Assembly (NCBI GenBank): GCA_003427395.1
Contig: BFEA01000961.1
Coordinates: forward strand, 213,943 to 246,109
DNA: 32,167 nucleotides
Source of the DNA: Chara braunii
Taxonomy: Eukaryota; Streptophyta; Charophyceae; Charales; Characeae
Direction: 5' to 3'
Part shown: one piece after another, positions 9,400 to 19,269 of the stretch
How the letters are laid out: each line of letters starts with the position of its first letter
How positions within the stretch are numbered: the stretch's first letter is position 1
Notes under the pieces: generated by a model
What the model saw: only the letters and a program-made list of their open reading frames with translations
What the model was told of the DNA's origin: nothing
The model's database searches: none
Position numbers and translations under genes: made by a program

Positions 9400-9616
9400 A
9401 GGTTTCAGTTGCTTCTGCAAGGACTTTGGATTCGCAAGCAGATTGTCATCCTCCCATCCAGAGGTCCCAATGGCAGAGAATGAGACGTTAGATGGCCCTC
9501 ACCTAGTGAACTGTCCAGAGGTTGTTTGTGTCAGGACCTCTCTAGGTGGTTCCCCCGCAAGCATTGGTGATGAGCAGATCACTTGTCGCCGCACTTGGGC
9601 CGAGATGAAGAAGTAA
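9400..9616 (+). other. Gag-pol spacer of element 2
   Basis: A linker between the gag zinc knuckle and protease. It has an open frame (ENETLDGPHLVNCPEVVCVR...) that ends in TAA at 9614. A similar NCPE/CPETACVR-like segment occurs before the protease of element 3, so it is likely a decayed piece of pol. Confidence 0.6.
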
Positions 9617-11114
9617 AAAGGGCAGTTAATAATTGCAGATGTAGACGTTAGAGGAGTTGGCGCACTAGTGGACAGTGGATCAACACGCAACTATATCAGT
9701 AAGAAAGGTTTGCAAAAGTTGCGGCTAGGGCTTAAGGTTCAGAAGTTGGAACAACCCATTGTAAGTAAACTAGCAGATAATAGAGCAATGGTAGTAGATC
9801 ACTATGTTGAAGGGGTTAGGGCATACTTCCGGTTGGAGGCAGGGGGTAAGGTGGAACGTGTTCTGCACTCCTTGACACTCATAGTGGAGGACATTCTCCC
9901 TTTTGACATGATACTAGGGACTGATTGGGGTGAGGCCGCGGACGCAAATGTGAAACTGGGTGAGCATGAGTGTTGTTTGCCTAGCCCAACAAGTGGAGAG
10001 AAGAAAATCCGACTTTACCATGCATCTGACATAGAGAATAGCCTATCCCTTTGCTGCATAAGTGCCCCCGCGTTCGCCCGACATGTGGTCAAGAATGACC
10101 TCGACGAGCAAGTGTTTGTTGCGTATGTGCGCCTGGTGAGTGAAAGTAAGAAAGAGGAAAAACCCATTCCCCCCAATGTACAAGAAGTGCTAGTTGAGTT
10201 CGTAGGTGTGGGAGAGGCCCTAGGTGGAGTGGTTGAGATAGAAACCAAACACCGGATAGAGTTAGAACCTGGTAGCCGGATTCCCAAGGGCCCTATCTAT
10301 AGGATGTCTCCAAAAGAGCTTGATGAACTGCGAAAGCAGTTGGATGAGTTGCTTGAGAAGGGGTGGGTTAAACCAAGTTCCTCACTATTCGATGCACCAG
10401 TTCTGTTTGTGCCAAAGAAGGGCGGAGAACTGCGTGTTTGCATAGATTACAGGGGACTCAACGTGATAACCGGTAAGAATGTTGAACCGTGATGACCTTC
10501 TAGATAGAGTTCAGGGTTGCAGATACTTCTTCAAAATTGATATGAAGTCGGGTTACCATCAGATTGAGGTGTTGCCCTAGGATCAACATAAAATGACTTT
10601 CTGTACTAGATATGGTCACTATGAGTTTGTCGTGATGCCGTCTGGTTTGACAAATACCCCTGCGACCTTCCAGCGATGGACGAATGAACTTTTATGTGAT
10701 TGGCTTGATAAATTTGTTGTTTATTTATATGATATACTGATTTTTGGTAAGAGTATGAGTGAGCATGAGAAACACCTTCGAGTTGTGCTTAATAAGTTGT
10801 GAGAGGCTAACCCGAAGATGTGTGAGGGGGCAAAGCTTCAAGTTTTTTACTTGGGACATATGGTAGATGGTGATGGAATCAAGTCGGAAGACACCAAGAT
10901 TGCAACCATTAGAGATTGGCTGAACGCGCACACGTTAATGGAACTTTGTTCGTTCCTTGGTTTGACCAACTATTACCGCAAGTTCGTTAGGAACTTTACA
11001 GTAATCGGTGCCCCATTGCGCAAATTGATAGAGAAAGAAACTATCTGCAAATGTGATCAGAATTGTACTGTGTCCTTCAAGCGTCTAAAAAAATGTTTGA
11101 TTAATTTCTCGGTG
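9617..11114 (+). pseudogene. Element 2 protease, RT and start of RNase H
   Basis: Protease begins after the TAA at 9614 and has an intact catalytic motif, ALVDSGSTRNYIS, followed by FDMILGTDW. RT fingers follow ([28 protein letters not shown]). Compared with element 3, 11 bp are missing at about 10488, which creates a stop and shifts frame. Next come FKIDMKSGYHQIEV, an in-frame TAG at 10578-10580, and MPSGLTNTPATFQ. The catalytic box reads YLYDILIF, so the first Asp of YLDD is Tyr (GAT to TAT) and polymerase activity is lost. A further stop lies at 10800. The thumb (GLTNYYRKFV) runs on to KRLKKCLIN, where the 6.2-kb insertion cuts the reading; RNase H resumes at 17324. Confidence 0.92.
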
Positions 11115-11125
11115 TCGAGCGCATC

Positions 11126-11156
11126 GGCTCCCGCCTTTTTCGCAAAGGCGAGAGCC
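11126..11156. repeat. Long hairpin at the left edge of the insertion
   Basis: GGCTCCCGCCTTT pairs with AAAGGCGAGAGCC across a TTCGC loop (12 of 13 pairs). It starts 11 bp inside the insertion, while another tight hairpin (17291-17314) lies 9 bp inside the right end. Confidence 0.75.
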
Positions 11157-11672
11157 CTCCCGGCCATGTCACGCATGAGTTAAACAAAATGAGAGACAAC
11201 TCGGGAACGACGCAAAATAATCCCACGAGCCACCGAGACGGTCGCGGTTGCGTCGTCCCTTCGCCGCTCTAGCCGGGTGCGTCAACTATACATCCTGCGG
11301 TCCCCTACGATAGGATAGGTTTTCGCGGGGCATAAGTTTTCCTTCCCCAAGGGGCTGTCACCACCCTTAGGGGCGTATCCCTACCGAGCTACGTGCGAAA
11401 GCTTTTAAATGCAATCGCAGAGGTAGGTCAACCGAGGGCATTTGCTCGTCTCGCTGCAGTATGGGAACGATTAGTTAACGCCAAGTGGACCCGAGCGTCG
11501 TCCGTCCCTTAAGGCGCTGATCTCCTAAGTACGAAGCGGATGCTGGTTGACTAGGATGGTCTCAACCAAGCGTGAAACCCATAAAATAATCCTAGTCCCT
11601 TGACGATTCCTTAAAAACAAAACAATAATATCAGTACAACTTATATCACATCATGAAAGATCAGTTTTTGAC
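11157..11672. other. Non-coding stretch at the insertion's left end
   Basis: No coding frame of note. A 7-bp stem TGGTTGA/TCAACCA with an 11-nt loop lies at 11544-11568. Short complementary runs (CCTTCCCC/AGGGG near 11341) suggest a structured RNA or DNA, but I cannot match it to a known RNA family. Confidence 0.4.
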
Positions 11673-12026
11673 TTGATGAGCTGGTTTGCCGAAGTTATTC
11701 TACTCGGGCTATATGACCGAAAATCTTCATACTGCCATTTTCGAAGTAGAAGCTCGCTATTGACAAAAAGAATTAGGAAAGGGCCAACATTTGAACTTTC
11801 GGTTCAATGTTTAACTTCGGTGAAGTTCTTTCCTCATTTCAATCAACTTACGCATGACATACATTGCTACTCGTTTAATTACCCCTCAATGCATAAGCAT
11901 GATAGTGCAATCATCGGGGCAATCCAGGTACTATCCATCCGGTTGGTCCCATCTACAAAAGAGGTTTTTTTTTATTTTTTATTACCTTCGCAGAGTCGTA
12001 TAAGCACGACTCTATCGTAGGAACAC

Positions 12027-12239
12027 TCAACACAACACCTGGATATCATAAAAGGCGCATCTAGCCGAGATAGAGCTGTCGACCCTCACGGCCTCAACTT
12101 CAGTCCGGTCGAGTCGTGCAAGCTCCTCATCGTCAAAAGTCAAGGCGGTAATGCGTCCACCCCGAATGACCCGAACCATCCGCATACCATAGAGGAAGCC
12201 ATGGACCCGAACCATCTGCGTACCATAGAGGGAAGCCAT
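12027..12239 (-). pseudogene. Minus-strand coding remnant, unknown
   Basis: A 70-codon open frame with a protein-like composition, including RITALTFDDEELARLD and TEVEAVRVD. A related-looking charged segment, DEELIRRAERL, occurs upstream on the same strand in another frame (about 12525-12600), so this may be one decayed gene with several frameshifts. A near-duplicate of about 20 bp (ACCCGAACCATC...CATAGAGG) occurs within its 5' end at 12169-12236. I do not recognise the family. Confidence 0.35.
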
Positions 12240-12317
12240 CCATGGGGCTAGCTTGCAAACTATGGCGCGAAACGGCTGTCGCAGTTGAAAAAGGTGCCTA
12301 GTCGTAGTGTCCCTAAT

Positions 12318-12720
12318 CTAGACGACGCTGTAGCGATCTTCAGATAGGGTAATTTGAACACTCACAATGACCCGAGAAAGGCATTGGAGGTTGCTCGCGC
12401 AATAGAAATACAAAGTATATCCATAAAATTCATTCAGAAGTCGGGCCACATTGGCATGGACATCCACGCACGAGTCAGGTAAAAATCCTTGCCCATCTAT
12501 GAGCAATCCAATCATCCTGAACAAATGAAAGTCGCTCCGCGCGTCGAATCAGCTCCTCGTCCAATGTGTCGCGAACTAGCAAATATCTCTCTCGCCCGAG
12601 TGAGATCCCGCCGTCCGCTGACCATCTGCACATCCGAAGGAAACGTCAGTTATAGAGACGTACCCCGATCTCATACGCCTCATCATCAAATGCGGTGACT
12701 GAAAAACGCTTAGAGCGAAA
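12318..12720 (-). pseudogene. Minus-strand coding remnant, several frames, unknown
   Basis: Protein-like pieces appear in all three minus frames: DSCVDVHANVARLLNEFYG (12318-12470), RDTLDEELIRRAERLSFVQD (about 12500-12600) and TAFDDEAYEIGVRLY (about 12650-12710). The switching frames suggest an old gene broken by indels. No family is recognised. It lies between two other minus-strand remnants and probably belongs with them. Confidence 0.35.
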
Positions 12721-12738
12721 AATATTAAATCTATTCGT

Positions 12739-13044
12739 TCACATCCGTTTCACATAATGAAGGAGATTGAATGGATCTTGTCGATCCTTTAGCCATAGCA
12801 CAATATGAAAAAACATCCCTCTAATCTTAAGAACGTCCTCTCTAATTGGATTTGCCTTATGAACTATGACGAGATTCATATCTCCGAAATCTCGTGACGG
12901 ATTAGGAGGCGCAAAATCATATCGCACAATATGTTGTCTGTGCTTTGTCATGAAAACATAACTCCACGGAGGATTCCTCACGCTTCCATCCCAAAATCGC
13001 GGCTCGTCTTGCTCCGGAAAGACATCATGGGGGTTGTAAACCAT
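12739..13044 (-). pseudogene. Minus-strand ORF, 101 codons, unknown protein
   Basis: This is an open frame with a natural-looking composition, rich in aromatic and charged residues (EPRFWDGSVRNPPWSYVFM, HRQHIVRYDFAPPNPSRDFGD, MFFHIVLWLKDRQDPFNLL). It has no signal peptide or membrane segment. It overlaps the end of the 13025-13354 frame by 20 bp, so the two may be one protein split by a frameshift near 13035. I do not recognise the family; it could be an organelle or viral ORF. Confidence 0.45.
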
Positions 13045-13354
13045 TCATCCTTTCTGTATCATACCGGAACGTGACCGTGTCGGCGTTGCTATCCAATCTA
13101 TCGTCGCCTCGCGTGTACGAAACAATTGAATAACCACCGCTTCTGTAGATGTCTGGATGACAAAGTAATAACCTTGGCAAAATAAAATTATATACATCAA
13201 TCTCTCTACTCAACTTCTCTTTTCCCTGGGCCGTGATTCTTGTGTCACGGTTTGTGCTTACTCGCAACCCTTTTGACACTATTTGATAACATGAACTGAG
13301 CTTCTTCTGACACCAGTTCCCCATACGTCGGTGACGCCTAAGGCGGCCACCCAA
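13025..13354 (-). pseudogene. Minus-strand ORF, 109 codons, unknown protein
   Basis: A continuous frame with segments such as REIDVYNFILPRLLLCHPD and YRSGGYSIVSYTRGDDR, followed by TVTFRYDTERM. It reads like a globular domain rather than a chance ORF and lies directly upstream (on the minus strand) of the 12739-13044 frame. No catalytic motif or family is recognised. Whether it is expressed is unknown. Confidence 0.45.
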
Positions 13355-13570
13355 AGGGGTATTAACTTCAGCCTTCCCCCGCTCGAAAGTATGAAAAAAC
13401 GGCTACCCTTTACTGCAGGACACCCTACCCTTTAGAACGTGGTTTGGAATACCCCTCCTCCTCGCCCAAACTCATTGTTCATATCTCAGAAGTTGGGCTG
13501 GCTCCACCACGATACAACATGGTATTCCCCCGTTGAACGGTCCACTCCGGGTCAATAACAGGGCCGACTC

Positions 13571-13828
13571 CTAAAGCAACGAACCCTTGCCCCGGATGCC
13601 TCCTAGAGAGAAGAAATCCCAATTACTAGGTGTAATAATTTTTCCTATACTTCCCACTGGGGTTTGACTTAGACAATAAGATAGAGGAAAATATTGAAAT
13701 TGAGACTCTTTCGGACGGGCATAGAAAGAAAGTTCATTCGGGATGGAATGGGAGATTCCTTGAGAAAATACATGTTTTATTTTCTTACTTTTCCCCTTGT
13801 CATCCGCGAGTTTCATTCTTTTTGGCAC
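13571..13828 (-). pseudogene. Minus-strand ORF, 85 codons, unknown protein
   Basis: A lysine-rich start (KLADDKGKSKKIKHVF) is followed by a Ser/Phe/Tyr-rich section (SFYARPKESQFQYFPLSY) and a C-terminal SNWDFFSLGG. The local DNA is more AT-rich than the neighbouring retroelements. It is not recognised. It may be part of the same foreign segment as the frames at 12.0-13.35 kb. Confidence 0.35.
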
Positions 13829-13829
13829 C

Positions 13830-15150
13830 CATCATCTACCCTTTCCATTATGCCATTCTTTGTGACATGCAGAAAGGTATGGAGTCAGAGAGAAAAAATT
13901 AACGTCATTTCCTTTGAGTAGGCATAATGAAAATCTCTTCCACATACATCCTTTACCTACCTGCACAACAACAAAAGAAGCAACAAAAAAAAATCATCCA
14001 TATCTCAACCAAGTCAGCCCACCTTTGCCACCTGCATTCCGTTACACATACTACATTGCCTTTTCCCTGAATTCAAAGTAAGGTCATGCAAGGTGTGGAT
14101 TCACACAGGTGTGTAAGGTAACCGAGTCATAACTGACCTTGAGTGAGGTTGACGATGGCTCACTCAAGAAAGCCAAGTATATTTCTCAAAAGAAGATCGG
14201 CCACACAACTCACAAGTTGCGGCTGCCCACACAAAAAAAAGAATCTGCGTCCTTCTTAAGTGTCAACATTGACACAGGTGCCACTCACAAGAACTGAGCA
14301 AGATAGCCCTGGAGGAGGGTGCTCGCACTTACAGTCCTGAGTGATCCACCACTACACTCTCAATGGCACCTCGTCCACTGAGAATAATTGCACCTCAATT
14401 CCAAATTCAATCTCCACCAATCACCACGCCATATCACAAAACGTTCGCCACAGTACTTGTCCCAGCCTCAATTCCAACTCACTTGGTCCCAAATTGGGTT
14501 CCAAGTGGTTCCACGCTGCCGCCGCACCACCAAATGATCATCCAAAAATATGAACTTGAATCGCGGCGGGCGTCCAAAATTAGTGGCACCTCCGGCGTCA
14601 ATGCCGTAGTGCTAACTCCCAACAACCACACCGCCAAATACGGTGTCGCAAAAATGTCACTGCCGCAGCCTCGGTACACCGTGCACAAAAACCACCAGCC
14701 TTGCCGCGCAATTTCGACAACACTTCCCCTTAAAATACTATCGAATACACCATGTCCCGGTCACTATCTGCCGTACAGGGAAAATCTTGTTGCACCGCAC
14801 AAAAAGTTTGACAACGCTTTCTTTCAAGAATATGCCGGCGCAGCCCCCTCACGCAATATGTCACTTGTTACTGTGCAGGCTGTTGGGCAACACCTCCCTG
14901 CCGTAGCCCCTTGCCGCACGACTCTAACCTGTTGCAGCCTTACAGAAGCAGGTCACACACCAGCCCGCAGCACAAGCACAAAGGTGGGGCAAGGATCTCC
15001 CAACCTCTAGCTAGGGCTGCCTCCTCCACTCTTCTTCAAGTGCTCCTGCAGACCTCGAGCACTTGCCTCACTACGCCAACAGCCAGCCAGCCAACATCTA
15101 CTCAAGTAGAATGCCCCAACAGCATTGCCACAAGTGTGAGGCTGCTGGGT
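13830..15150. other. C/A-rich non-coding middle of the insertion
   Basis: Many CCAC, CACAAC and CCTC words occur here. One plus frame (14363-15010) is open for 215 codons, but its protein is low-complexity and resembles nothing I know. Between 14100 and 14170 there are short inverted words (ATTCACACAGGTGTGTAAGG, CTTGAGTGAGG...CTCACTCAAG). I call no gene. Confidence 0.45.
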
Positions 15151-15765
15151 GGGGAGCTAGCTTTTATAGCTAGCCGAAGGCATGTGGGCAGCTGCTTTGC
15201 CCACTGCCAGGCGAAATTCGTCAGTGCTCCTGGCCCTCGATCTAAATCAATGCCCAAGAGCGCAGTGCCTTGGTTTTCCCCTAGGGAAACCAAAATCATC
15301 CACTCCTGGAAGCACCTGGGCGTTTTTTTAGGCCAGATGGTCTTGGAAACGGCTGTACCCAGCCAGACTGCAGCTTGTTCAAAAAACGAACAGGCGCGGT
15401 CTCATCACCCTCCAGAGGCATCTTCCCCCTGCACCTATTCCGCACCTACGGCCACGTACGTGGCTGTTACCTCCCCCCCCTTTTTTTTATTTTACTCACA
15501 CCTTTCTTTTATTTTGTTTCTTTCTTCTTCTTTTCACCCCTTCGTTTTCCTGTGCAAGGGCAACTCATCGTCCGAAATCAACGGCCGCTCCTCACAGAGT
15601 TGAACAAGAGTCGGGCTCAGCGGGGACTTCTACCCCCCCCTTGCTCAACGCGCCTGTCCCCAGACACAATTGTCGCCAGGTACAGGCGGCGATCTGCAGC
15701 CCGTTTTTCAAGCAAACGGGTGCGAATCTTTCCCCCTTAGACCAAAGGGGGGCACCAAAAGTCAC

Positions 15766-15799
15766 CTCTCTCTCTCTCTGTCTCTCTCTCTCTCTCTCT
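15766..15799 (+). repeat. (TC)n microsatellite
   Basis: A CT/TC run with one G interruption, inside the hairpin-rich part of the insertion. Confidence 0.95.
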
Positions 15800-16625
15800 A
15801 TGGTCGTGACCGTCGCAGCAAGCTGTCGTGAAGCCTTTCGTTCGACCACTAGAAGACGACTCACCCACTCGCAAACTGGAAATCACCCAAAGAGTGTGCA
15901 GAGAGTCCCTCGTAACTCAAGTGCAAGGCCCCGAGCCCGCGCTCGAACGTAGCCACATTCCTGCGGCAGATCCAATCGCTCTTGCAGCGAACCGTCGGGC
16001 CACAACCCCTTGATGAATCGGTGGAAGCCCGACGAAACAGTCTGGCACAATCATGCTTTTTTTTATTATTTATTATTGAGACCCGTTCGTCCGAAATGAA
16101 CGGGATCAATCGAAATGCTCCCTGAAAAAGAAAAAAGAACAGAATCTAAAAGAAACAAAATCTCAAATGAATCTAAAACAAAAAAATCTAATGAAAATCT
16201 AAAAAAAAGAAAGGAAAAAATAAATAAATGAAACGCTACCTCCAGAAATGGTTGCCCGTTTCACGGGCGCTGTTAAAAACATTGGGGCTGAAATGCCCAG
16301 TCGCTTCTAAGTGCGCCAAGTGGCGATCCACTTTCAGTCCAGTTTTAGTTTTTAAGGGTTTTATTTTTTTTCCTCGTTGGCTTTATTTCTGTTCATCATC
16401 ACGTGGCTTTTCAGCCGCGCCCTCTGAAATGCAGGCCCCAGTTCGAATCCTAACGGATTCGAAAAGAAAATTAAAGTTTTTTTTTTTTTTTTATTTAACG
16501 ATTTATGCGTGTCATCCTAGCGCAGTGGCCATGCAACTCCGCGCGGCTGATCTCAGCCGCGTGAATTCATGATTGCACGCTCGGGATTGGCCGCGCCGAA
16601 TGCCTTACGGTGGCCAGCTCCAAAA

Positions 16626-16713
16626 GGAGCTAGCCCAGTGGCAAGGTATTCAAGATTCGATCCCGGTATCTGTCGGGTAAGAGTTGAGTACTATAACCCA
16701 TTGGGCTAGCTCC
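16626..16713 (+). repeat. Inverted repeat with tRNA-promoter-like boxes
   Basis: GGAGCTAGCCCAGTGG (16626-16641) is repeated inverted at 16698-16713 with one mismatch, so the 88 bp can fold back. The left arm contains TAGCCCAGTGG, close to a Pol III A box. GATTCGATCCC at 16654-16664 is close to a B box. The A-B spacing (23 nt) is too short for a normal tRNA, and no cloverleaf forms. It could be a decayed tRNA-derived SINE head. Confidence 0.45.
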
Positions 16714-17323
16714 TATCACGATAGTGATAGGAGCAGCTCCTCTATAAGAAGAGTTTGCCTAGTCGCTATCCCTACTACTGGGACCTTGCAAGCCCTACCT
16801 GCCTGAGGCCTTGCAGGTCTCGCCTGCTTGAGGCTCAACAGGCCTCACTTGCTGGCCTTGCCTCTTCGGTTTGGCCGTGTGACCATGGCTTGATTGGTCA
16901 CCCAACCGGGTAGGCCTCGGCATCGGCCTGTTGCCCCCTTCCCGTGGCCGGTCATCTCCCAATAGCCTAAGCGACCACCCATATCCGACACAACCTTCCA
17001 TTTAGCCTACTTAGACTCTGATTCGCGCGACTGCTAAGCCGCGCGACATTGTTCTGGGTAGATTAGATTTAGCTTAGCATTCCCATGTTCGACTATCTCT
17101 GCGGTTCTACTAGAAACCGCCAACTACCGCCATTACTATCGAACACCGCAGGTATCCAGACTAAGGTTCAGGAAAGTTATACTTTCACAGTCATATTTAG
17201 CTTGAATGAACTTTTGCAAACGTCAGTCTCATCGAGTCCTTCAATTCAACAAGAAAAAGTTGGACAGCGTATGACGTTCAAAAGCCCCGACAAATACCCT
17301 AGTCAGGGTATTTGCCTCTAACT

Positions 17324-17757
17324 GGTGTTGAAAGTCGAGGACCCATCTCTACCCTTTATCGTAACCACTGATGCCAGTCGATACGGGATCGGTGTTGTAC
17401 TCCAACAAGACAATGGGAATGGGTACAGACGTGTAGAATTTACGTCTTGTAGACTGCCTAGCGAAAAGGTCACCGCTTCTACCTATGAGGGAGAGCCGTT
17501 CGCTCTACGCGAAGCGTTGAATCACCGGAGACACTGGCGACATTATCTGCGAGGACGCCATTTTTAAATCTATTAGGATCATGAAACTCTTTGTTGGCTA
17601 AAAACCCAAGCTCGGATGACTCCTAAACTGACTAGGTGGGCTGGGGAGATCATTAGTTTGACTTTGAATTGAAGCCAGCAAAAGGGAAGTACAATGTCGT
17701 CACCGATGCACTAAGTAGAAGAGCTGACTTTTCGGTGCTATTGTCACATATTTAGAT
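17324..17757 (+). pseudogene. Element 2 RNase H, continued after the insertion
   Basis: The reading resumes with VLKVEDPSLPF and TTDASRYGIGVVL, then STYEGEPFALREAL and HWRHYLRGRHF. These are the core RNase H blocks of gypsy elements, matching the interrupted part ending at 11114. The frame is lost at 17567 (TAA). A scrambled remnant of the KTQARMTPKLTRW/ADALSRRADF region is still readable in other frames up to about 17757. RNase H would degrade the RNA strand during reverse transcription. Confidence 0.88.
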
Positions 17758-18651
17758 GCAAGCACCGAACTACAAGAGAAAATTAAGTTTGCTTATGAGA
17801 GTGATCCGGTCTATAGTCAGTTGATTGGCAAGGTGCAAACAACATCGCATGAAGTCCCAGACTATAGGGTAACGCAAGGACTGTTGTTTGAAAAGACAGA
17901 TGTCCATGACCGATTATGCATTCCGAACAGCGAGGAAATTCGTAGCTTACTTGGGGAAAATCACGATACTGAGGGGCACTTCAGATGGAGGAAGACTGCT
18001 AACCTCCTACGCTCCCACACATGGCCGAGAATGAAGCATGGCTGCATTTCCTATGTGCCAGGCTGTCAGGTATGTCAGAGGAACGAGAGTTCCACACCTC
18101 CCCTTGGATTACTTAGACCGCTACCTATTCCGTCGGGACCCGGGGACTCCGTTTCTATAAACTTTATGGACACTAAGATAAAGAGCAGAAATGGAAAAAG
18201 TCAGGTTATGGTGATAGTAGATCGGTTTAGCAAGTTTGCTGTGTTTGTTCCACTCCCTGGGGAAGCAAGAACTGATTTGGTCATTACGGAATTCTTTAAT
18301 CATTGGGTGAAGGATTTGGGGCATCCCTTGACTATTGTAAGTGATAGGGATTCGCAGTTCACAGGTGAGCAATGGCAGCAATTGATGAACGTATACAGTT
18401 CTAAATTGACTATGTCTTCATGTAGACATCTTGAGACAAATGGACAGACCGAGCGAATGAACAAGCTGCTGCAGCAAGTGCTGCACATGTACATTCGACC
18501 AGATCAGATTGACTGGGACGAACATCTGCCAAAGGTTGCAAGTGCCTATAACAATTATGTGCATCTATCTACATCTAGAACACCAACTGAAATGCATCTT
18601 GGATGGTGCACTCGTAGGCCCATTGACTGTCTAAACCCTGATCAAGTGTAG
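17758..18651 (+). pseudogene. Element 2 integrase
   Basis: An open frame covers an N-terminal segment (LQEKIKFAYESDPVY), the HHCC zinc finger (HDTEGHFRW and CQVCQRN) and the core. The second acidic residue (IVSDRDSQF) and the Glu (TNGQTERM) are present. The first catalytic Asp position reads SINFMD, where element 3 has SIDFMD, so Asp has become Asn and strand transfer should fail. Conserved blocks after the core include IRPDQIDWDEHLPKVASAY. The frame ends in TAG at 18649; homologous sequence continues beyond it. Confidence 0.92.
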
Positions 18652-19244
18652 AGACCGCCAGGAACCAGGGAATTTGCTATTCAGTACCAGAAAGATCTGG
18701 AAAAAGTTAAAGAGAAGATTAAAAAAGCACAACATCAAATGATAGAACAAGCTAACAAGCCCGGAGACCCTCACAATTTATCGTAGGAGATTTGGTCTGG
18801 GTAAAGGCAAAATAGTTTCTCCCTAAGGAGAATATTTCCCAGAAGTTATTGCCTGCCTATAAAGGGCCGTGGCAGATTGCGAATGTAATGGGTGATGTGG
18901 ATGATCCTTCGTATGTTGTTGAAATCCCTCTACACTTACACATGTACCCGGTGTTTCACGCTTCAAAATTACTTCCTTGTGTTCGTAATGACATGTTTTC
19001 GTCACACAGATCTATGATTCCCCCTGATATGGATGGTAAGTATGATGTGGAAAAGATTGTTGGGGAATATGTCTACAAATCTGGGTGCAGGGGTAGACCA
19101 CAGCGACAATATAAGGTCCGATTTGCCTATCAGGACCCTACAATAGATCGTTGGTTTGCAAGAGATGAACTAATGGAAAAAACACCACATATTGTGTCCT
19201 ATTATGAGAGAGCTAAGAGAGGAGTTCACATAATCGACAGATAA
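18652..19244 (+). pseudogene. Element 2 integrase C-terminus with chromodomain-like tail
   Basis: After the stop at 18649 the protein is still readable (PGTREFAIQYQKDLEKV, IEQANKPGD), with a frameshift near 18775-18850. A clean frame then covers GPWQIANVMG, MYPVFHASKL and a chromodomain-like end around RQYKVRFAYQDPTIDRWF. It ends in TAA about 25 bp before the 3' LTR remnant. In chromoviruses this tail binds modified histone H3 and guides integration; whether this one keeps the aromatic cage cannot be decided by eye. Confidence 0.85.
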
Positions 19245-19269
19245 AATTGGTAGTTTTCTCAGAGGATTT

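Larger units (their letters stand above)
15156..17314. repeat. Array of short tight hairpins
   Basis: Perfect stems checked by base pairing: 15156-15162/15168-15174; 15184-15190/15198-15204; 15700-15706/15714-15720; 15732-15738/15745-15751; 16082-16088/16098-16104; 16254-16259/16263-16268; 16318-16323/16328-16333; 16442-16450/16455-16463; 16542-16550/16553-16561; 16616-16621/16626-16631; 16709-16719/16724-16734; 16879-16885/16895-16901; 17023-17029/17040-17046; 17101-17106/17115-17120; 17291-17300/17305-17314. Five of the tightest have exactly 4-nt loops. Stem sequences differ from one another, so this is not a tandem repeat. The function is unknown. Confidence 0.8.
11115..17323. other. 6.2-kb insertion of unknown origin inside element 2
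   Basis: The limits are inferred from the interrupted RNase H reading. GGTG(T) at 11111-11115 is repeated at 17324-17328, and dropping one copy rejoins the codons in the same frame, consistent with a 4-5 bp target duplication. The ends have no TG...CA LTR termini and no matching inverted repeats that I can find. I see no transposase, RT or integrase in it. The left part (to about 13.9 kb) holds broken minus-strand reading frames, the middle (13.9-15.1 kb) C/A-rich low-information sequence, and the right part (15.15-17.32 kb) a hairpin array. Options: organelle-derived DNA, an endogenised virus fragment, or a non-autonomous element. Confidence 0.75.

Noticed and set aside
11157-11672. Plant mitochondrial group II intron or rRNA-like segment
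   Set aside because: The composition and short stems suggested it, but I could not identify a domain V hairpin or a conserved rRNA core; kept only as an origin hypothesis for the insertion.
14363-15010. 215-codon plus-strand ORF
   Set aside because: Proline/threonine/histidine-rich low-information protein from a C/A-rich DNA stretch; no domain, and no sign of splicing or coding periodicity that I can see.
16626-16713. A functional tRNA gene
   Set aside because: A and B box spacing is too short, and no acceptor stem or anticodon arm can be formed.
11115-17323. The insertion as a Helitron (starts TC, ends near CTAA with a hairpin just before)
   Set aside because: The flanks are not A and T, the hairpin is only 3 nt from CTAA rather than about 10, no Rep/helicase is seen, and a target duplication is present, which Helitrons do not make.
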